64,000 nt of DNA from Acidobacteriota bacterium (GCA_029562975.1 JAKQTR010000053.1:28147-92146); one strand, 5' to 3'; positions 44,684 through 54,944 are shown, counted from the stretch's first letter. Translations and numbers: made by a program. Notes: generated from the letters alone by a model not told the origin.

Positions 44684-46027
44684 ATGAACGTCAGAAACAC
44701 CCGCCGGGAGTTCCTCGGCTTCGCCGCGGCTGCCGCCGCGAGCGCGGGCCTGTTCACGCGAACCGCCTTCGGCCGCTCCCTTGCGGACAAGCCGGCCCTG
44801 CTCGGGGGCTCGCCCGTGCACCTAGGAGGCTGGCCGCAGTGGCCGGAGTGGCGGCAGGCCTGGGAGCCGTCCATCCTGGAGGTGCTGCGCAGCGGCAAGT
44901 GGTACCGAGGCTCGGGCGACAAGGTGCAGCAGTTCGAGGCCGCGTACGCGAAGCTGCTCGGCGCGAAGCGCTGCCTAGCCACCGCCAGCGGCACGACGGC
45001 CCTCCTCGTCGGCATGCACGTGCTCGACGTCGACGCCGGCGACGAGGTCATCGTGTCGCCGTTCACGTTCATCGCCAGCTACAACGCGGTCCTGATGCTC
45101 AAGGCCCTGCCGGTGCTCGCCGACACCGATCCGGCGACGCTGACGCTGGACCCGGCATCCATCGAGAGCCGGATCACCGAGCGAACCCGCGCGATCATGC
45201 CCGTGCACATCTACGGCATGCCCTGCGACCTCGATCCGGTCCTCGCCATTGCGAAGCGGCACCGGATTGCAGTGATCGAGGACGCGTGCCAGGCGTGGCT
45301 GGCCGAGTACAAGGGGCGCATGTGCGGCACGATCGGCGACCTCGGGTGCTTCAGCTTCCAGAACTCGAAGCACCTCCCGTCGGGCGAGGGCGGCGCCATC
45401 ACCGGCAACAGCGACAGCCTCGTCGATCGGGCCGCGTCGTTCCACGACTGCGGCCGCTCCTACGGGACCTTCACGGGCGCGCGCCCCAACTTCACGAGGG
45501 GCGGCAACTTCCGGATGCAGCACGTCCAGGCCGCCATGCTCCTCCAGCAATTCGACAAGCTGGTACAGGAAACGGCCCGCCGGCGGGAGAACGCCGATCG
45601 CCTGACCGCCGCGCTCAGGGACATCCCCGGCATTCAGACCGTGCGCCTGCCCGGGGACAGCCGCGCGGTCTGGCACCTGTACCCGTTCCGCTACGACGCG
45701 GAGCGGTTCCAGGGCCTCTCACGCGAGAAGTTCCTCAGGGCGATGCGCGCCGAGGGGATTCCCTGTTCAACCGGCTATCAGGAGCAGTACTTCGACGGGC
45801 TCCTGGACGAAGCGATCGGCTCGCGCGGGTTCAAGCGGCTCTTCACCGCTCAGCGGCTGAAGCAGTACCGCGACAGCTTCCGCGACCTCCCGGGCAACCG
45901 CGTGGTCTGCGCCACGACGGTGGCGATCCCGCAGAACCTGCTGCTCGCCGAGCCCCGCCACGTGGATCACATCGCCGACGCGATCCGGAAGGTGCAGGCC
46001 CACGCCGCGGAGCTGGCGAAGGCGTAG
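44684..46027 (+). CDS. DegT/DnrJ/EryC1/StrS-family aminotransferase with Tat signal
   Basis: 447-aa PLP-dependent protein. Schiff-base lysine is K229 in FSFQNSKHLPSGEGGA, with ASGTTALLVG (about 101-110) and IEDACQAW (199-205) around the cofactor. The N-terminus is NTRREFLGFAAAAAASAG, a twin-arginine-like signal, which is unusual for this normally cytoplasmic sugar aminotransferase family. Either it is exported folded with PLP or the signal is a lipid or membrane anchor. TAAGAT (44660-44665) is a possible -10 and GAGGGGG a ribosome site. It may act on UDP/dTDP-keto sugars or on a non-sugar substrate. Confidence 0.82.
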   Translation: MNVRNTRREFLGFAAAAAASAGLFTRTAFGRSLADKPALLGGSPVHLGGWPQWPEWRQAWEPSILEVLRSGKWYRGSGDKVQQFEAAYAKLLGAKRCLATASGTTALLVGMHVLDVDAGDEVIVSPFTFIASYNAVLMLKALPVLADTDPATLTLDPASIESRITERTRAIMPVHIYGMPCDLDPVLAIAKRHRIAVIEDACQAWLAEYKGRMCGTIGDLGCFSFQNSKHLPSGEGGAITGNSDSLVDRAASFHDCGRSYGTFTGARPNFTRGGNFRMQHVQAAMLLQQFDKLVQETARRRENADRLTAALRDIPGIQTVRLPGDSRAVWHLYPFRYDAERFQGLSREKFLRAMRAEGIPCSTGYQEQYFDGLLDEAIGSRGFKRLFTAQRLKQYRDSFRDLPGNRVVCATTVAIPQNLLLAEPRHVDHIADAIRKVQAHAAELAKA

Positions 46028-46223
46028 CCCGGCCCCCGGCCAGGCGGGCCGGCCGGATTGGGGAGCAGGAAGCGGCGCCCTCAGCGCGGCGGCAACCGCC
46101 TGCTGGTGATCCGGCGGCAGCTTGAGGCTCGCCCGCAGGTTCTTCGCCGCGGCGGCGTCGCCGGCCGCGGGAGCCAGCGCCACGTCAGCCCCCGCCGCGC
46201 CTGCGCGGCGGCCGGGCTGCCGG

Positions 46224-47294
46224 CTACGCCAGCGCCAGGTAGCCGCTGTAGCCCGACAGAACGGCGGTCAGGATCAGGAGCGACAGGCCCGCAGCCAGCA
46301 GCGCGCGCGTCCGCCTCCCCGTTTGCCTCCACTCGCCCAGGACGAACACCCCGAGCAGCGAACTGAAGAGGATCTGGCACGCCATCAGGAGCGCCCAGCC
46401 CACGTAGGCCGTCTGGCCCATCGCCGGCTCGCCCGTCTTGAAGCAGATGAACTGCGAGCACCAGATCGCGCCGGCCAGGGCCGCGAGGGCGAAGTTGGCC
46501 CCGAGAGGCGCGCCGGCCTTCCGGTAGTCGCCGGTCGTCTTGTTCTTCGCATTCAGGCGCAGGCACCAGGCGACGTTCACGAGGAGACCGCCGAACAGCA
46601 CGACGACCAGGACGGGCATGCCGCTCCACGTCCGCGATGTGGCCGGGGCCGTGGTCTCCGCCAGCCTCTGGATGGTCGGGCCGCCGACGAGGCCCCATCC
46701 CATCGCCGAGCTCATCAGCCCGGAGAACAGCGCCGCCCGGACGCCCTTGGAGAAGTTGAACTCGGCCACCGATTTCCGCTTCTCCGCCTCCGGCAGCTCC
46801 CGCTCCTTCGCCATCCCGGCCAGCCCCACCACGACGATGCCGGCGAGGGAGACGAGGACGCCGACGAGCGAGACGATGCCGGCGCCAGGCTCGAAGAGGC
46901 GGCCGATGTCGCCCGCGAGCAGCCGCGGGACGAGCGTCCCGGCCGCGGACGTGATGCCGCAGCCCAGCGCGAGGCCGAGGCCCACGCCGAGGTAGCGGAT
47001 CATGAGGCCCCAGGTGAGGCCGCCCACCCCCCACATCGCGCCGCAGAAGAAGCAGTAGGCCAGCTCCCCTGCCGGCGCCGCCCGCAGCACCGGGAAGAGG
47101 TTCGGCGACGTCGCCAGCGCCAGCGCGACCGGCACGACGAGCAGGCCCGTCACGGCGTAGACGAGCCAGTAGCTCTCCCAGGCCCAGCTTCTGACCTTCG
47201 CGAACGGCAGGTAGAACACCGCGCCGGCGAGGCCCCCGATCGCGAAGATCAGGACGCCCAGGGCGGGGTTGGCGGCGGCTTCGGCTGGAGTCAT
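46224..47294 (-). CDS. rhaT: L-rhamnose:H+ symporter
   Basis: 356-aa, ten-helix protein of the RhaT family. Matches include AGAVFYLPFAKVRSWAWESYWLVYAV near the N-terminus, FFCGAMWGVGGLTWGLMIRYLGVGLG and SRTWSGMPVLVVVLFGGLLVN. It imports L-rhamnose with protons. It lies 16 nt after rhaA, completing the rhaB-rhaA-rhaT operon. Its C-terminus (LLAAGLSLLILTAVLSGYSGYLALA) is intact. Confidence 0.88.
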   Translation of the reverse strand: MTPAEAAANPALGVLIFAIGGLAGAVFYLPFAKVRSWAWESYWLVYAVTGLLVVPVALALATSPNLFPVLRAAPAGELAYCFFCGAMWGVGGLTWGLMIRYLGVGLGLALGCGITSAAGTLVPRLLAGDIGRLFEPGAGIVSLVGVLVSLAGIVVVGLAGMAKERELPEAEKRKSVAEFNFSKGVRAALFSGLMSSAMGWGLVGGPTIQRLAETTAPATSRTWSGMPVLVVVLFGGLLVNVAWCLRLNAKNKTTGDYRKAGAPLGANFALAALAGAIWCSQFICFKTGEPAMGQTAYVGWALLMACQILFSSLLGVFVLGEWRQTGRRTRALLAAGLSLLILTAVLSGYSGYLALA

Positions 47295-47310
47295 CGCTCA
47301 GCCCTTCCCT

Positions 47311-48573
47311 TCACCCGCGCCGCGCGAGCACGTCGCGCTCGTACGCCTGCACCTCGCTCAGCCACGCCTCGCCAACCGGCACGCCGGCGGTCTCGCAGTA
47401 GTAGTCCCACACCGCGCCGAACGGCAGCGTCTTCGCCTCCTCGAGCAGCGCCAGGCGCGCCGTGTAGTCGCCCGAGCGCTCGGCTTCGCGGAGCCGATCG
47501 ATCGGCTCCAGCATGGCCTGCAGCAGCGCCTTCAGCATGTTCCGCACGCCGATGACCCACGCCGCCACGCGGTTGATGCTCGCGTCGAAGTAGTCGAGGC
47601 CGATGTGCGTCCGGCCGAGGTAGTCGCCTCGCACGAGCTCCTGGGCGATGGCCCCGAGGTCGTCGCCGAGCGTGACCACGTGGTCGCTGTCCCAGCGGAC
47701 GCCGCGGCTGACGTGCAGCAGGATCTCGGGGATGAACGAGAGGATGGCGCTGATCTTGTCGGTGATCGTCTCGGTCGGATGGTAGTGCCCGGTGTCGAGC
47801 GTGAAGAGCGTCCTCCGCGCGAGGGAGTACGACTGGTAGAACTCGTGCGAGCCGACGGTGTAGCTCTCGATGCCGATGGCAAAGAGCTTGCCTTCGACCG
47901 AGTCCCGCGTGCACGACTGGTCCACGGGCGCCGCGAGAATCTCGTCGAGGGCCTGGATCAGCCGCTCGCGCGGGCCCCGCCGATCGACCGGCGTGTCCTT
48001 CATGCCGTCCGGGATCCAGAAGTTGGTGATGCACGTCTTGCCGACGGCCCTTCCCATCGCCTCGGCGATCCTCCGGCAGGCGATCCCGTGCCGGATCCAG
48101 AAGTCGCGGATCCCGCGGTCCGCGTGCGACAGCGTGAAGTTGTCCGCGGCCTTCGGGTGGGAGAAGTACGTCGGATTGAAGTCGAGGCCGAGGCCGAGCG
48201 ATCTGGCCCAGTCGATCCAGCCGGCGAAGTGCTCCGGCAGGATCTCGTCGCGATCGACCTTCTTCCCCTTGAATTCCCCGTAGAACGCGTGCAGGTTGAA
48301 CCGGTGCGTCCCGGGAATCAGCGACAGGGCCTTCGCCGCGTCGGCGCGCAGCTCGTCGGGCGTCCGGGCCGCGCCGGGGTAGTTGCCGGTGGCCGCCAGG
48401 CCGCCCCCGAGCTCGCCGCCGAAGTCCTCGAAGCCCTTGACGTCGTCCCCCTGCCAGCAGTGCAGCGAGATCGGAACCGTCTTCAGCTTCGCCAGCGCGG
48501 CCCCGGCGTCGACGCCCATCTCCCGGTACCGCTCGGCCGCCAGCCGGTATGCCTGCTGCACATTCGCGCTCAT
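47311..48573 (-). CDS. rhaA: L-rhamnose isomerase (RhaA)
   Basis: 420 aa, the length of E. coli RhaA. Conserved parts are [62 protein letters not shown] and [16 protein letters not shown], containing the metal-binding His, Asp and Glu residues. It interconverts L-rhamnose and L-rhamnulose in the cytoplasm. ATG 48573 overlaps the rhaB stop (ATGA). No rhamnulose-1-phosphate aldolase (RhaD) is seen in this window, so the pathway must finish elsewhere. Confidence 0.93.
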   Translation of the reverse strand: MSANVQQAYRLAAERYREMGVDAGAALAKLKTVPISLHCWQGDDVKGFEDFGGELGGGLAATGNYPGAARTPDELRADAAKALSLIPGTHRFNLHAFYGEFKGKKVDRDEILPEHFAGWIDWARSLGLGLDFNPTYFSHPKAADNFTLSHADRGIRDFWIRHGIACRRIAEAMGRAVGKTCITNFWIPDGMKDTPVDRRGPRERLIQALDEILAAPVDQSCTRDSVEGKLFAIGIESYTVGSHEFYQSYSLARRTLFTLDTGHYHPTETITDKISAILSFIPEILLHVSRGVRWDSDHVVTLGDDLGAIAQELVRGDYLGRTHIGLDYFDASINRVAAWVIGVRNMLKALLQAMLEPIDRLREAERSGDYTARLALLEEAKTLPFGAVWDYYCETAGVPVGEAWLSEVQAYERDVLARRG

Positions 48574-50075
48574 GGCCGGACTCCTTCCGTGAACCGCGCT
48601 TCGATGGCCGCATAGCGGAGGGCCGCGCGTTCCGAGGCGGCGGTGGGCCTCGGCTCGAACGACGATGGCGACACGTGCCGCGCCACGTGGGCCCGGGCCT
48701 CGGCCAGGGAGGCGAAGCGGCCGGCGGCGATCGCCTGCACGATCGCGTTTCCCATGGCCGTCGCCTCGACCGGGCCCGCGAGCACGGGCTTGCCCGTCGC
48801 GGTCGATGTCGCCTGATTGAGATACGCGTTCTGGCATCCGCCGCCGATGATGCGCACGCCGTTGACCGGCGCGCCCGTCAGCGCCTCGATCGTCGTGAAC
48901 ACGGAGGCGTAGCGGCAGGCCAGCGAGTCCAGAATCACCTTGACCATCGCCGGCGGCGCCGACGGCACCTCCTGTCCCGTCTCGCGCAGCTGCTCTGCGA
49001 GCGCGGCCAGCATGCTCGGGGGGTTCAGAAGCCGCGGATCGTCCGGATACACCAGGCCCGCCTCGCCCTCGATCGCGGCGGCCGCCCGGAGCAGGCCGTC
49101 GTAGTCGACCGGCAGCCCCTGCTCGCGCCATTCCCTCCGGCACGACTCGAGGATCCACAGGCCCATGACGTTCTTGAGGAACCGCGTCGTGCCGTAGACG
49201 CCTCCTTCGTTCGTGAAGTTGTGCCGCGCGACCTCGCCGTCGATCAGCACGCCCGGGAGCTCCACGCCGGCAAGCGACCACGTGCCCGACGAGATGTAGG
49301 CCCAGCCCGGCTGCAGGGGCGCGCCGGCCACCGCGCTGCCCGTGTCGTGCGCGGCCGGAACGACCACCTGCACGCCGTGCAGCCCGGTCTCGGCGGCCAC
49401 CTCCGGCAGCAGCGCGCCGAGCGGCGTGCCTGACGGCACCACCTCGCACAGGAGGCGGGTCGGAACGCCCAGGCGGCCGAGCAGCCCGGCATCCCACGTG
49501 CCCGCCCTCGCCTCGAACATCTGCGTCGTCGTGCCGATGGAGTACTCCGTCACCTGGCGGCCGGAGAGCATGAAGCCGAGCAGGTCGGGCACCAGGAGCA
49601 GGCGCGCGGCCTCGGCCGGCAGGCCCTCGCGCAGGTGGGCGAGCACCTGGAACAGCGTGTTGAAGGGCATGAACTGGATGCCCGTCCGCGCGAAGATCTC
49701 CGCCTTCGGCACCCGCTCGAACGCCGCCTCCATCATGCCGTCGGTGCGCGAGTCGCGGTAACAGACCGGGTCTTCGAGCAGCCGCCCGGCGGCATCGACG
49801 AGGCCGTAGTCCACGCCCCAGCAGTCGATGCCGACGCTGCGGATCGGCCGGCCGAGTTCCTGCGCGCGGCCTGCGGCCTTGCGAAGCCCGGCCTTGATCT
49901 CGGCGAAGATGCGCCCGATGTCCCACCGCAGGTGCCCGCCTTCGGTGCGCGGGGGGTAGTGGAAGCGGTGGACCTCCTCGAGCATCAGCTCCTGCGGCCG
50001 GAAGCCGGCGAGCATGACGCGCCCGCTTCCCGCCCCCAGATCCACCGCAACAAACAGCCGCCCTTCGTCGCCCAT
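48570..50075 (-). CDS. rhaB: Rhamnulokinase (RhaB)
   Basis: 501-aa FGGY-family kinase. ATP/sugar-binding signatures are [14 protein letters not shown] at the N-terminus, [30 protein letters not shown] and [18 protein letters not shown]. It phosphorylates L-rhamnulose to rhamnulose-1-phosphate. ATG 50075 is chosen over 50114 because GGAGGGG lies 7 nt upstream and the kinase domain begins there. First gene of the rha operon, driven by the promoter at 50195-50223. Confidence 0.92.
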   Translation of the reverse strand: MGDEGRLFVAVDLGAGSGRVMLAGFRPQELMLEEVHRFHYPPRTEGGHLRWDIGRIFAEIKAGLRKAAGRAQELGRPIRSVGIDCWGVDYGLVDAAGRLLEDPVCYRDSRTDGMMEAAFERVPKAEIFARTGIQFMPFNTLFQVLAHLREGLPAEAARLLLVPDLLGFMLSGRQVTEYSIGTTTQMFEARAGTWDAGLLGRLGVPTRLLCEVVPSGTPLGALLPEVAAETGLHGVQVVVPAAHDTGSAVAGAPLQPGWAYISSGTWSLAGVELPGVLIDGEVARHNFTNEGGVYGTTRFLKNVMGLWILESCRREWREQGLPVDYDGLLRAAAAIEGEAGLVYPDDPRLLNPPSMLAALAEQLRETGQEVPSAPPAMVKVILDSLACRYASVFTTIEALTGAPVNGVRIIGGGCQNAYLNQATSTATGKPVLAGPVEATAMGNAIVQAIAAGRFASLAEARAHVARHVSPSSFEPRPTAASERAALRYAAIEARFTEGVRP

Positions 50076-50194
50076 TGACAACCCCTCCGGCGGGCCGCGG
50101 CCCCCTGGGAGCACCGGGGAAGCCCGACGCCGGATCAGGGGCTCGACCGCGTGGCCCGGGCGGCCTCCGGCCTCAGCCGCTGCGGTTGCGGGGG

Positions 50195-50223
50195 ATCATG
50201 GCGGACTCCGCTCGTCTGGTCAA
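50195..50223 (-). promoter_or_regulatory. Promoter of the rhaBAT operon
   Basis: On the minus strand TTGACC (50223-50218) and CATGAT (50200-50195) are separated by 17 nt. The leader to rhaB is about 115 nt. No clear rhamnose-regulator operator was recognised beside it. Confidence 0.45.
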
Positions 50224-50245
50224 CACACAACGGCCGACCCAGCCG

Positions 50246-50470
50246 TCATGCCGGGCGCTCGAGGACGGATTCGACGACGGCCCTGATGCCCGCGCGCGTC
50301 GGCCGCCACAGACGGCGCCACGACGCCGAAGGCGCGCTCGTCGCGCGTCCCGCAGACCGGCTCCTCCAGGCGCGCCGGCAGATCGCGGACATCGACCAGG
50401 TGCGCGCAACAGGGCGCGGGCGGGATGCCAGGCGCCTCGGAGGCCTTCGACCCGGAGCGATCTGCGATCT
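50246..50470 (-). pseudogene. Possible frameshifted gene remnant, unknown function
   Basis: In one minus frame the sequence reads CCAHLVDVRDLPARLEEPVC then GTRDERAFGVVAP, with GC-biased third positions as in real genes here. In the adjacent minus frame it continues RPTRAGIRAVVESVLERPA to the TGA at 50246. A frameshift around 50300 would join them. No start codon with ribosome site is seen and no family was recognised. It could also be chance coding-like sequence. Confidence 0.3.
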
Positions 50471-50538
50471 CGCCGGGCGCACAGGCCGGCCGGAGCGGCC
50501 GGCCCGGCGGCAGCCCGGACTGCCGCCCCGGCCTCCGA

Positions 50539-51276
50539 CTACGGCCTGGCGCCTCCTGGGGCGCTGGCGACGTTCGTGACGATCCAGTTCCCGGCGATGT
50601 CGCCCTGGGGGCCTTTCATCCGCGCCTGCTTCAGCGTGACGACCAGCGTCTTCTTGGCCGACTGGCCGTCCGGCATCTTCATGTTCGCGGAGACGGTCAT
50701 CTCCTTGGTGGCCAGCACGCCGTCGTATTGGGTCGCGTCGATGGGTTTGAGGGGGTTTCTCATGCTCAGCTCGACCACCGGCCGCTCGCGCGAGATGGCC
50801 TCCCTGGCCTCGCTGACGTTCTTGGTGAGCTGCGCCCCTTCAGCTTCCCACTTGCTCAGCTCCTCCTGCATCGCGGCGTCCGGGCCTTTGAGCGTGAGGC
50901 CCTTCTCGACGGCCGCGTGCACCTTTCTGATCGCCTCGCGGTTGACCTGCCGGTACGCGTCCCACTTGTCGGTGAACTGCCGCTCGGCCTCTTGGGCGGC
51001 CCGGAAGGCTTCTGCGAGCGCCTTCAGCTGCAGGGGAGCCACCTGCTCGGGCGTCTCCGACACGATGCTCAGGTTCACGACCTCGCCCTCGGTGCGGGCA
51101 TCGAAGGCCGTCAAGGCGAGGTTCGCCAGCGTCGTCGCGTCCCCCATGCGTGAAGCCACGAAGAACTTCCGCACGACGGGGCCCTGCGGATGTCCACCGC
51201 ACCCGGCGGTGGAGGCGAGAACGACGAACAGGAGGAGGGCGAGAACGACGCACGCCGCGGATCGCGATCGGAGCAT
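50539..51276 (-). CDS. Putative lipoprotein, unknown function
   Basis: 245 aa. Lipoprotein signal with LASTAGC (lipobox Cys about residue 26). The mature part is mostly helical and charged (KALAEAFRAAQEAERQFTDKWDAYRQ, residues about 85-110), possibly coiled coil. A beta-rich end follows (DGVLATKEMTVSANMKMPDGQ), closing with GNWIVTNVASAPGG. AAGGAGG lies 8 nt upstream of ATG 51276. No family name could be given. The frame is open further upstream, but the signal peptide fixes this start. Confidence 0.7.
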   Translation of the reverse strand: MLRSRSAACVVLALLLFVVLASTAGCGGHPQGPVVRKFFVASRMGDATTLANLALTAFDARTEGEVVNLSIVSETPEQVAPLQLKALAEAFRAAQEAERQFTDKWDAYRQVNREAIRKVHAAVEKGLTLKGPDAAMQEELSKWEAEGAQLTKNVSEAREAISRERPVVELSMRNPLKPIDATQYDGVLATKEMTVSANMKMPDGQSAKKTLVVTLKQARMKGPQGDIAGNWIVTNVASAPGGARP

Positions 51277-51504
51277 GAGCGGGCCTCCTTTCCTCGGCTC
51301 CGGGGCCCGGTGCAGGTGCCGGCCTGCTCCGAACCCCGAGCCGCAGCGCCTTCGCCGACGATCGGACGCGCCTGGGAAGCGGTCCGAGCCATGTACTCCG
51401 CGGGCTGTCGGAGGGATTCTAGCACTGCGGGGCCCGGTTCGGCCGCGCCCGGCCATCGCGTCGACGGCTTCGCCGCGGCAGTGACCGGGCGGGCGCGCCC
51501 GCCT

Positions 51505-53151
51505 CTAGCGGCGCTCGACGACGACGGCCGACACGGCGTCGGTTTCAGCGATGACAACCGCACCCGGTGCGTGGCGCGCGCGCTCGAAGGTGGCCGGATC
51601 CGCCAGGATCAGCTCGCGGGATTCCCGGCCGGTGGGAGCGAACGGCTCACCGAACATCACCAGCCACTCGGGCTCGATGGCGACTGGCAGCCTCGCCTTG
51701 CGGACGCGGAGCACGACGGCGGCTGCGTCTCCCCAGTTCGACTGAGAGACGCGAACAAGCGGCGGCTCGCCCGGATGGCGGCGCAGGAAGTCCTCGACCC
51801 GGCGGCCGACCGTCTCAATTGCCGCCGCGCTGCGTTCGTCGGCCGCCGCGCGCCGCACGGTGCGGTTCAGCTCCAGCGCGCCGAAGGCCCCGACCAGGAG
51901 CACGAGGATCGGCGGCAGGATCGCGAGCGACCGTCTCACCGCGCCGCCGGGCGGCGCTCGGCGCGTCAGCGCGTCGGCTGCGAGGCCGCCAAGCGTGCCG
52001 GAACCGACGGCGCCGACGGCGGCGAGCCAGAACAGCGCGTGATCGGGCGCCGGCGGATCGACCCTCGTGGCCGACGCAAGTCCCATGGAGGCGGCAAGCA
52101 GGGTGACCACGCCCAGCCACCAGCGGGGATCCCGGCGGCCATGCCGCCAGGCGACCAGCAGCGCCGCGATCGCCGCCAGCTGGCTCCCACTCCACACCAC
52201 CCACGCTCTCGCCGGCTGACGCCGCAGCGGCTTCCCGTCCGGCAGCGCGGGCCGCGGCCGCCAGATCCAGGAGAACTCATACCCGACGGCCCTCGCCGCA
52301 GCGGCAACCGGCTGTCCGGTCCGCTCCGCCGACGTGAAGTACGCCGCGACCTGCGCGAGGTTCCCCGGCCTTCCCTCCAGCTGCTCGAGCAATGGGGGCG
52401 TCCAGAGGAGCAGGCCGAGCGCGATGGAAACCGCCAGGGCCCGCAGCGCGGCGCGCGTGCTCGGACGGGCTTCGCAACCGTCGCGCACCAGGTTCGCCGC
52501 CAGCGCGCCGGCCGGCGCCGCGACTGCCGCCAGGGCGACCGGCACGAGGCCGACGTGCGTTTGCGCGATCAACGATGCGCCGAGCACTGCCGCCACGAGG
52601 AAGCCGGCGTGATCCGCGCACGCCAGCGCCGCGGCCGTCATCGTGCCCGCCAGCGGCAGGACCACTGCGTGCGGATTCCAGACGCTGGTCACCAATCCGT
52701 CCGCCCTGGTGGCGAGCGCGGCCAGCGCGAGGGTGACCCCTACGGCGCTTCCCGGCCGGAGGTGGCGCCTTGCCGCCCAGGCGACGAACCCCACGCTCCC
52801 GAGGTTGAGGAGGAACGCGCCGGCGGGCAGCGCCGCGGACTTCTCGCCCGACAGCCAGTAGAGCGGCGCGAGCAGGTAGAAGTGCAGCGGCCCCGGGTGG
52901 CGCCAGCCGAAGCGGGAGTACGGCCCCAGCTTCCAGAACGTGCTCAGCGCGTGGAGCACGTCGATTTCGATGACGGCCAGGTCCGATCGCGGCCAGGACG
53001 CCGGGGCCGTCGCCACGATGACGGCCACGCACACGGCGGCCATGACGGCGGCAAACAGGACGACGAGTTGGATGCCCGACCGCCGCGGCGGGCGCGGGCG
53101 CGGGAAGCCGCCGCGCGAGGCGTCAGCCGTGGGCGGAGCCAGCTGTTCCAT
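51505..53151 (-). CDS. Polytopic membrane protein, GT-C glycosyltransferase-like
   Basis: 548 aa with about ten hydrophobic segments; the first (IQLVVLFAAVMAAVCVAVIVATA) follows a proline-rich cytosolic start. The first extracytoplasmic loop has SDLAVIEIDVLHALS, with acidic residues typical of GT-C catalytic loops, and then YSRFGWRHPGPLHFYLLAP. The C-terminal soluble part (about 430-548) is outside or inside the membrane and has an alpha/beta look. It probably transfers a lipid-linked sugar to an envelope component. It is divergent from the similar gene at 53244, with a 92-nt shared promoter region. Family is not certain. Confidence 0.6.
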   Translation of the reverse strand: MEQLAPPTADASRGGFPRPRPPRRSGIQLVVLFAAVMAAVCVAVIVATAPASWPRSDLAVIEIDVLHALSTFWKLGPYSRFGWRHPGPLHFYLLAPLYWLSGEKSAALPAGAFLLNLGSVGFVAWAARRHLRPGSAVGVTLALAALATRADGLVTSVWNPHAVVLPLAGTMTAAALACADHAGFLVAAVLGASLIAQTHVGLVPVALAAVAAPAGALAANLVRDGCEARPSTRAALRALAVSIALGLLLWTPPLLEQLEGRPGNLAQVAAYFTSAERTGQPVAAAARAVGYEFSWIWRPRPALPDGKPLRRQPARAWVVWSGSQLAAIAALLVAWRHGRRDPRWWLGVVTLLAASMGLASATRVDPPAPDHALFWLAAVGAVGSGTLGGLAADALTRRAPPGGAVRRSLAILPPILVLLVGAFGALELNRTVRRAAADERSAAAIETVGRRVEDFLRRHPGEPPLVRVSQSNWGDAAAVVLRVRKARLPVAIEPEWLVMFGEPFAPTGRESRELILADPATFERARHAPGAVVIAETDAVSAVVVERR

Positions 53152-53230
53152 CCTGGTGCGAGCGCTGCGCGGGCCATTCTCGCATACGCCGGCCCGGGCC
53201 GGACGAGCGCGGAGGTTGCGGGCCTGACGG

Positions 53231-53236
53231 TATACT
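53231..53236 (+). promoter_or_regulatory. -10 element placed 7 nt before a GTG start (leaderless candidate)
   Basis: TATACT ends at 53236 and the GTG start is at 53244. Transcription would begin at or next to the start codon, and no ribosome site is visible. Confidence 0.45.
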
Positions 53237-53243
53237 CGACGCC

Positions 53244-54944
53244 GTGCCGCCTCCGACCGGAACTCCCTGGCTGACCACGACGGAGGCGGCGGCCGTGTCC
53301 CTGCTGGCGCCAGCGGCCCTGACGCCGCTTGCCGCGTACGCGGCCGACCTTGCGGGCGTCGCGTTCACGCCGTTGCCCATGGCGGCGCTGGCGGCCATGG
53401 CGTTCCTCTTCTGCGGCGCGCTCCTCTTCCGGCGTGCGAAGCCGGATGGCGTCGGCCTGATGCTCGGCGCGGCGGCCGGGGCGCTGCTGCTTGCCTGGCT
53501 GCTCTGGCTCTCCGCTCCGTCGCTGCTGCCGCTCGGCACGGGCCCCGATCTGACGCACCACCTGATGCTGGTCCGCCACATCGAGACGCACTGGCGGCTG
53601 GTGCACGATCCGGCGCTCGAGCAGTCCCTGGGTGAGATGGCGCACTACACCCCGGGCAGCCACATCCTGGTTGCGCTGGCAGGCGCCTGGTCCGGCACCG
53701 ACGGGTTGCGCGCGATGCACGGAGTCCAGGCGTGGACGGTCGCGCTGAAGGCCGTGTTCCTGGTTGCCGTATGCCTGCGCCTGCTGCCTCCGCGGGCGCC
53801 GCGGCTGCTGGCGGCGCTCGGGCCGGTGCTGCTGCTCGAATCGCCGCGCTACTTCCTCGGCGGCTTCACCGAATTCGGCTTTCTCGCGCAGGTCGTCGCC
53901 GAGCTGCCGGCCGTGGCGATGTGGTGGGCCCTCGTAGCCTGGGCCGACTCGCGCGCCGATCTCGCGCTCGGCGTGTTCGGCGCGGCGGGCGCGGCGGCTT
54001 TTCTCGCGTGGCCGGTGTACGTCGGGCCGCCGGCCCTCGCTGCCGGCGTCTTGATCGCGTCGCGCGGCCGGCGGCCGTTCGCGCGCCGCGTGCGCGACCT
54101 GGCGGTGGCGTTCGCGCCGCTCGCCCTGGTCGCCGCGGCCTTCGCCATCGGCCGCCTAGGCTGGCTGCGGCTCGCGGGCACGGGCGGCCTGGCGCCGTGG
54201 CCGTCGATCGCGGCCTACGGCAGGCCGCTGGTCGTGCTGTCCGCCGCGGGCCTCCTGGTGGCCGCTGCCCGGGAGCGGGGACGCGCGACCGTCGGCTTCG
54301 CGCTGGCAGTCCTCATCCAGGCCGCGGCTCTCTGCCTGGTGGCGCGGCGGGCCGGGGCGCCGCAGCCCTACATGGCCCTCAAGATGGGCTATCTGCTGCT
54401 GTGGCCGATGGCGGCCTGCGCGGTCGCGGCGGCGGGCGAGGCCTGGGCCTGGCTGGACCGAACCGTCCGCGTGTCCCGCGCCTGGGGCAACGCCGCGGCG
54501 GTCCTCGTCGCGGCATCGGCGCTGGCCCTGGCAGCCCGGCCTCTGCTTGCGAGGCCTCGGCTCCTCCATCCGCGCCCGCCTGCCGTGTCCCTGCCGCTCT
54601 ATGAGGCCGGCCGGTGGGCCCGCGCCAGACTGCCGGCGTCCTGCGTCGAGTATCTGGTCGGCGACGATGAAACCGCCTACTGGCTGCACCTGGCCGTGCT
54701 GGGGAATCCCCGCGCGTCGGCGCGATCCGCCGACAATTCCACCTACGAACCGGCCGACGCGATCGTGCGCTGGCTGACTCCGAACGGGCTGCCCTACGCC
54801 CTGGTCGATCTGCCCGCGCTGCCTCGGGACGTCCGGTCCGAGCTGGACGTCATGCAATCGTTCGGGACGGCCGCCATCGCGCGCCGGCGCGGCCCGTCGG
54901 CCTGCGCCGCCGCGCCACGCGCGGATTCGCCGCCCATCCGATAG
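53244..54944 (+). CDS. Polytopic membrane protein, GT-C-like
   Basis: 566 aa, about ten to twelve hydrophobic segments. The first periplasmic loop reads GTGPDLTHHLMLVRHIETHW with Asp/His residues, a pattern of GT-C mannosyl- or arabinosyltransferase-like proteins. The C-terminal soluble region (about 450-566) contains LPLYEAGRWARARLPASCVEYLVGDDETAYW, reminiscent of the extracytoplasmic domain that follows the helices in such enzymes. It is followed after 11 nt by a GT2 enzyme likely to supply a polyprenyl-phosphate sugar donor. The exact reaction is unknown. Start GTG 53244 without a ribosome site fits leaderless translation. Confidence 0.6.
   Translation: MPPPTGTPWLTTTEAAAVSLLAPAALTPLAAYAADLAGVAFTPLPMAALAAMAFLFCGALLFRRAKPDGVGLMLGAAAGALLLAWLLWLSAPSLLPLGTGPDLTHHLMLVRHIETHWRLVHDPALEQSLGEMAHYTPGSHILVALAGAWSGTDGLRAMHGVQAWTVALKAVFLVAVCLRLLPPRAPRLLAALGPVLLLESPRYFLGGFTEFGFLAQVVAELPAVAMWWALVAWADSRADLALGVFGAAGAAAFLAWPVYVGPPALAAGVLIASRGRRPFARRVRDLAVAFAPLALVAAAFAIGRLGWLRLAGTGGLAPWPSIAAYGRPLVVLSAAGLLVAAARERGRATVGFALAVLIQAAALCLVARRAGAPQPYMALKMGYLLLWPMAACAVAAAGEAWAWLDRTVRVSRAWGNAAAVLVAASALALAARPLLARPRLLHPRPPAVSLPLYEAGRWARARLPASCVEYLVGDDETAYWLHLAVLGNPRASARSADNSTYEPADAIVRWLTPNGLPYALVDLPALPRDVRSELDVMQSFGTAAIARRRGPSACAAAPRADSPPIR

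Noticed and set aside
46028..46223. Small gene between the DegT gene and rhaT
   Set aside because: Frames here are extensions of shadows; no start with ribosome site or recognisable sequence.
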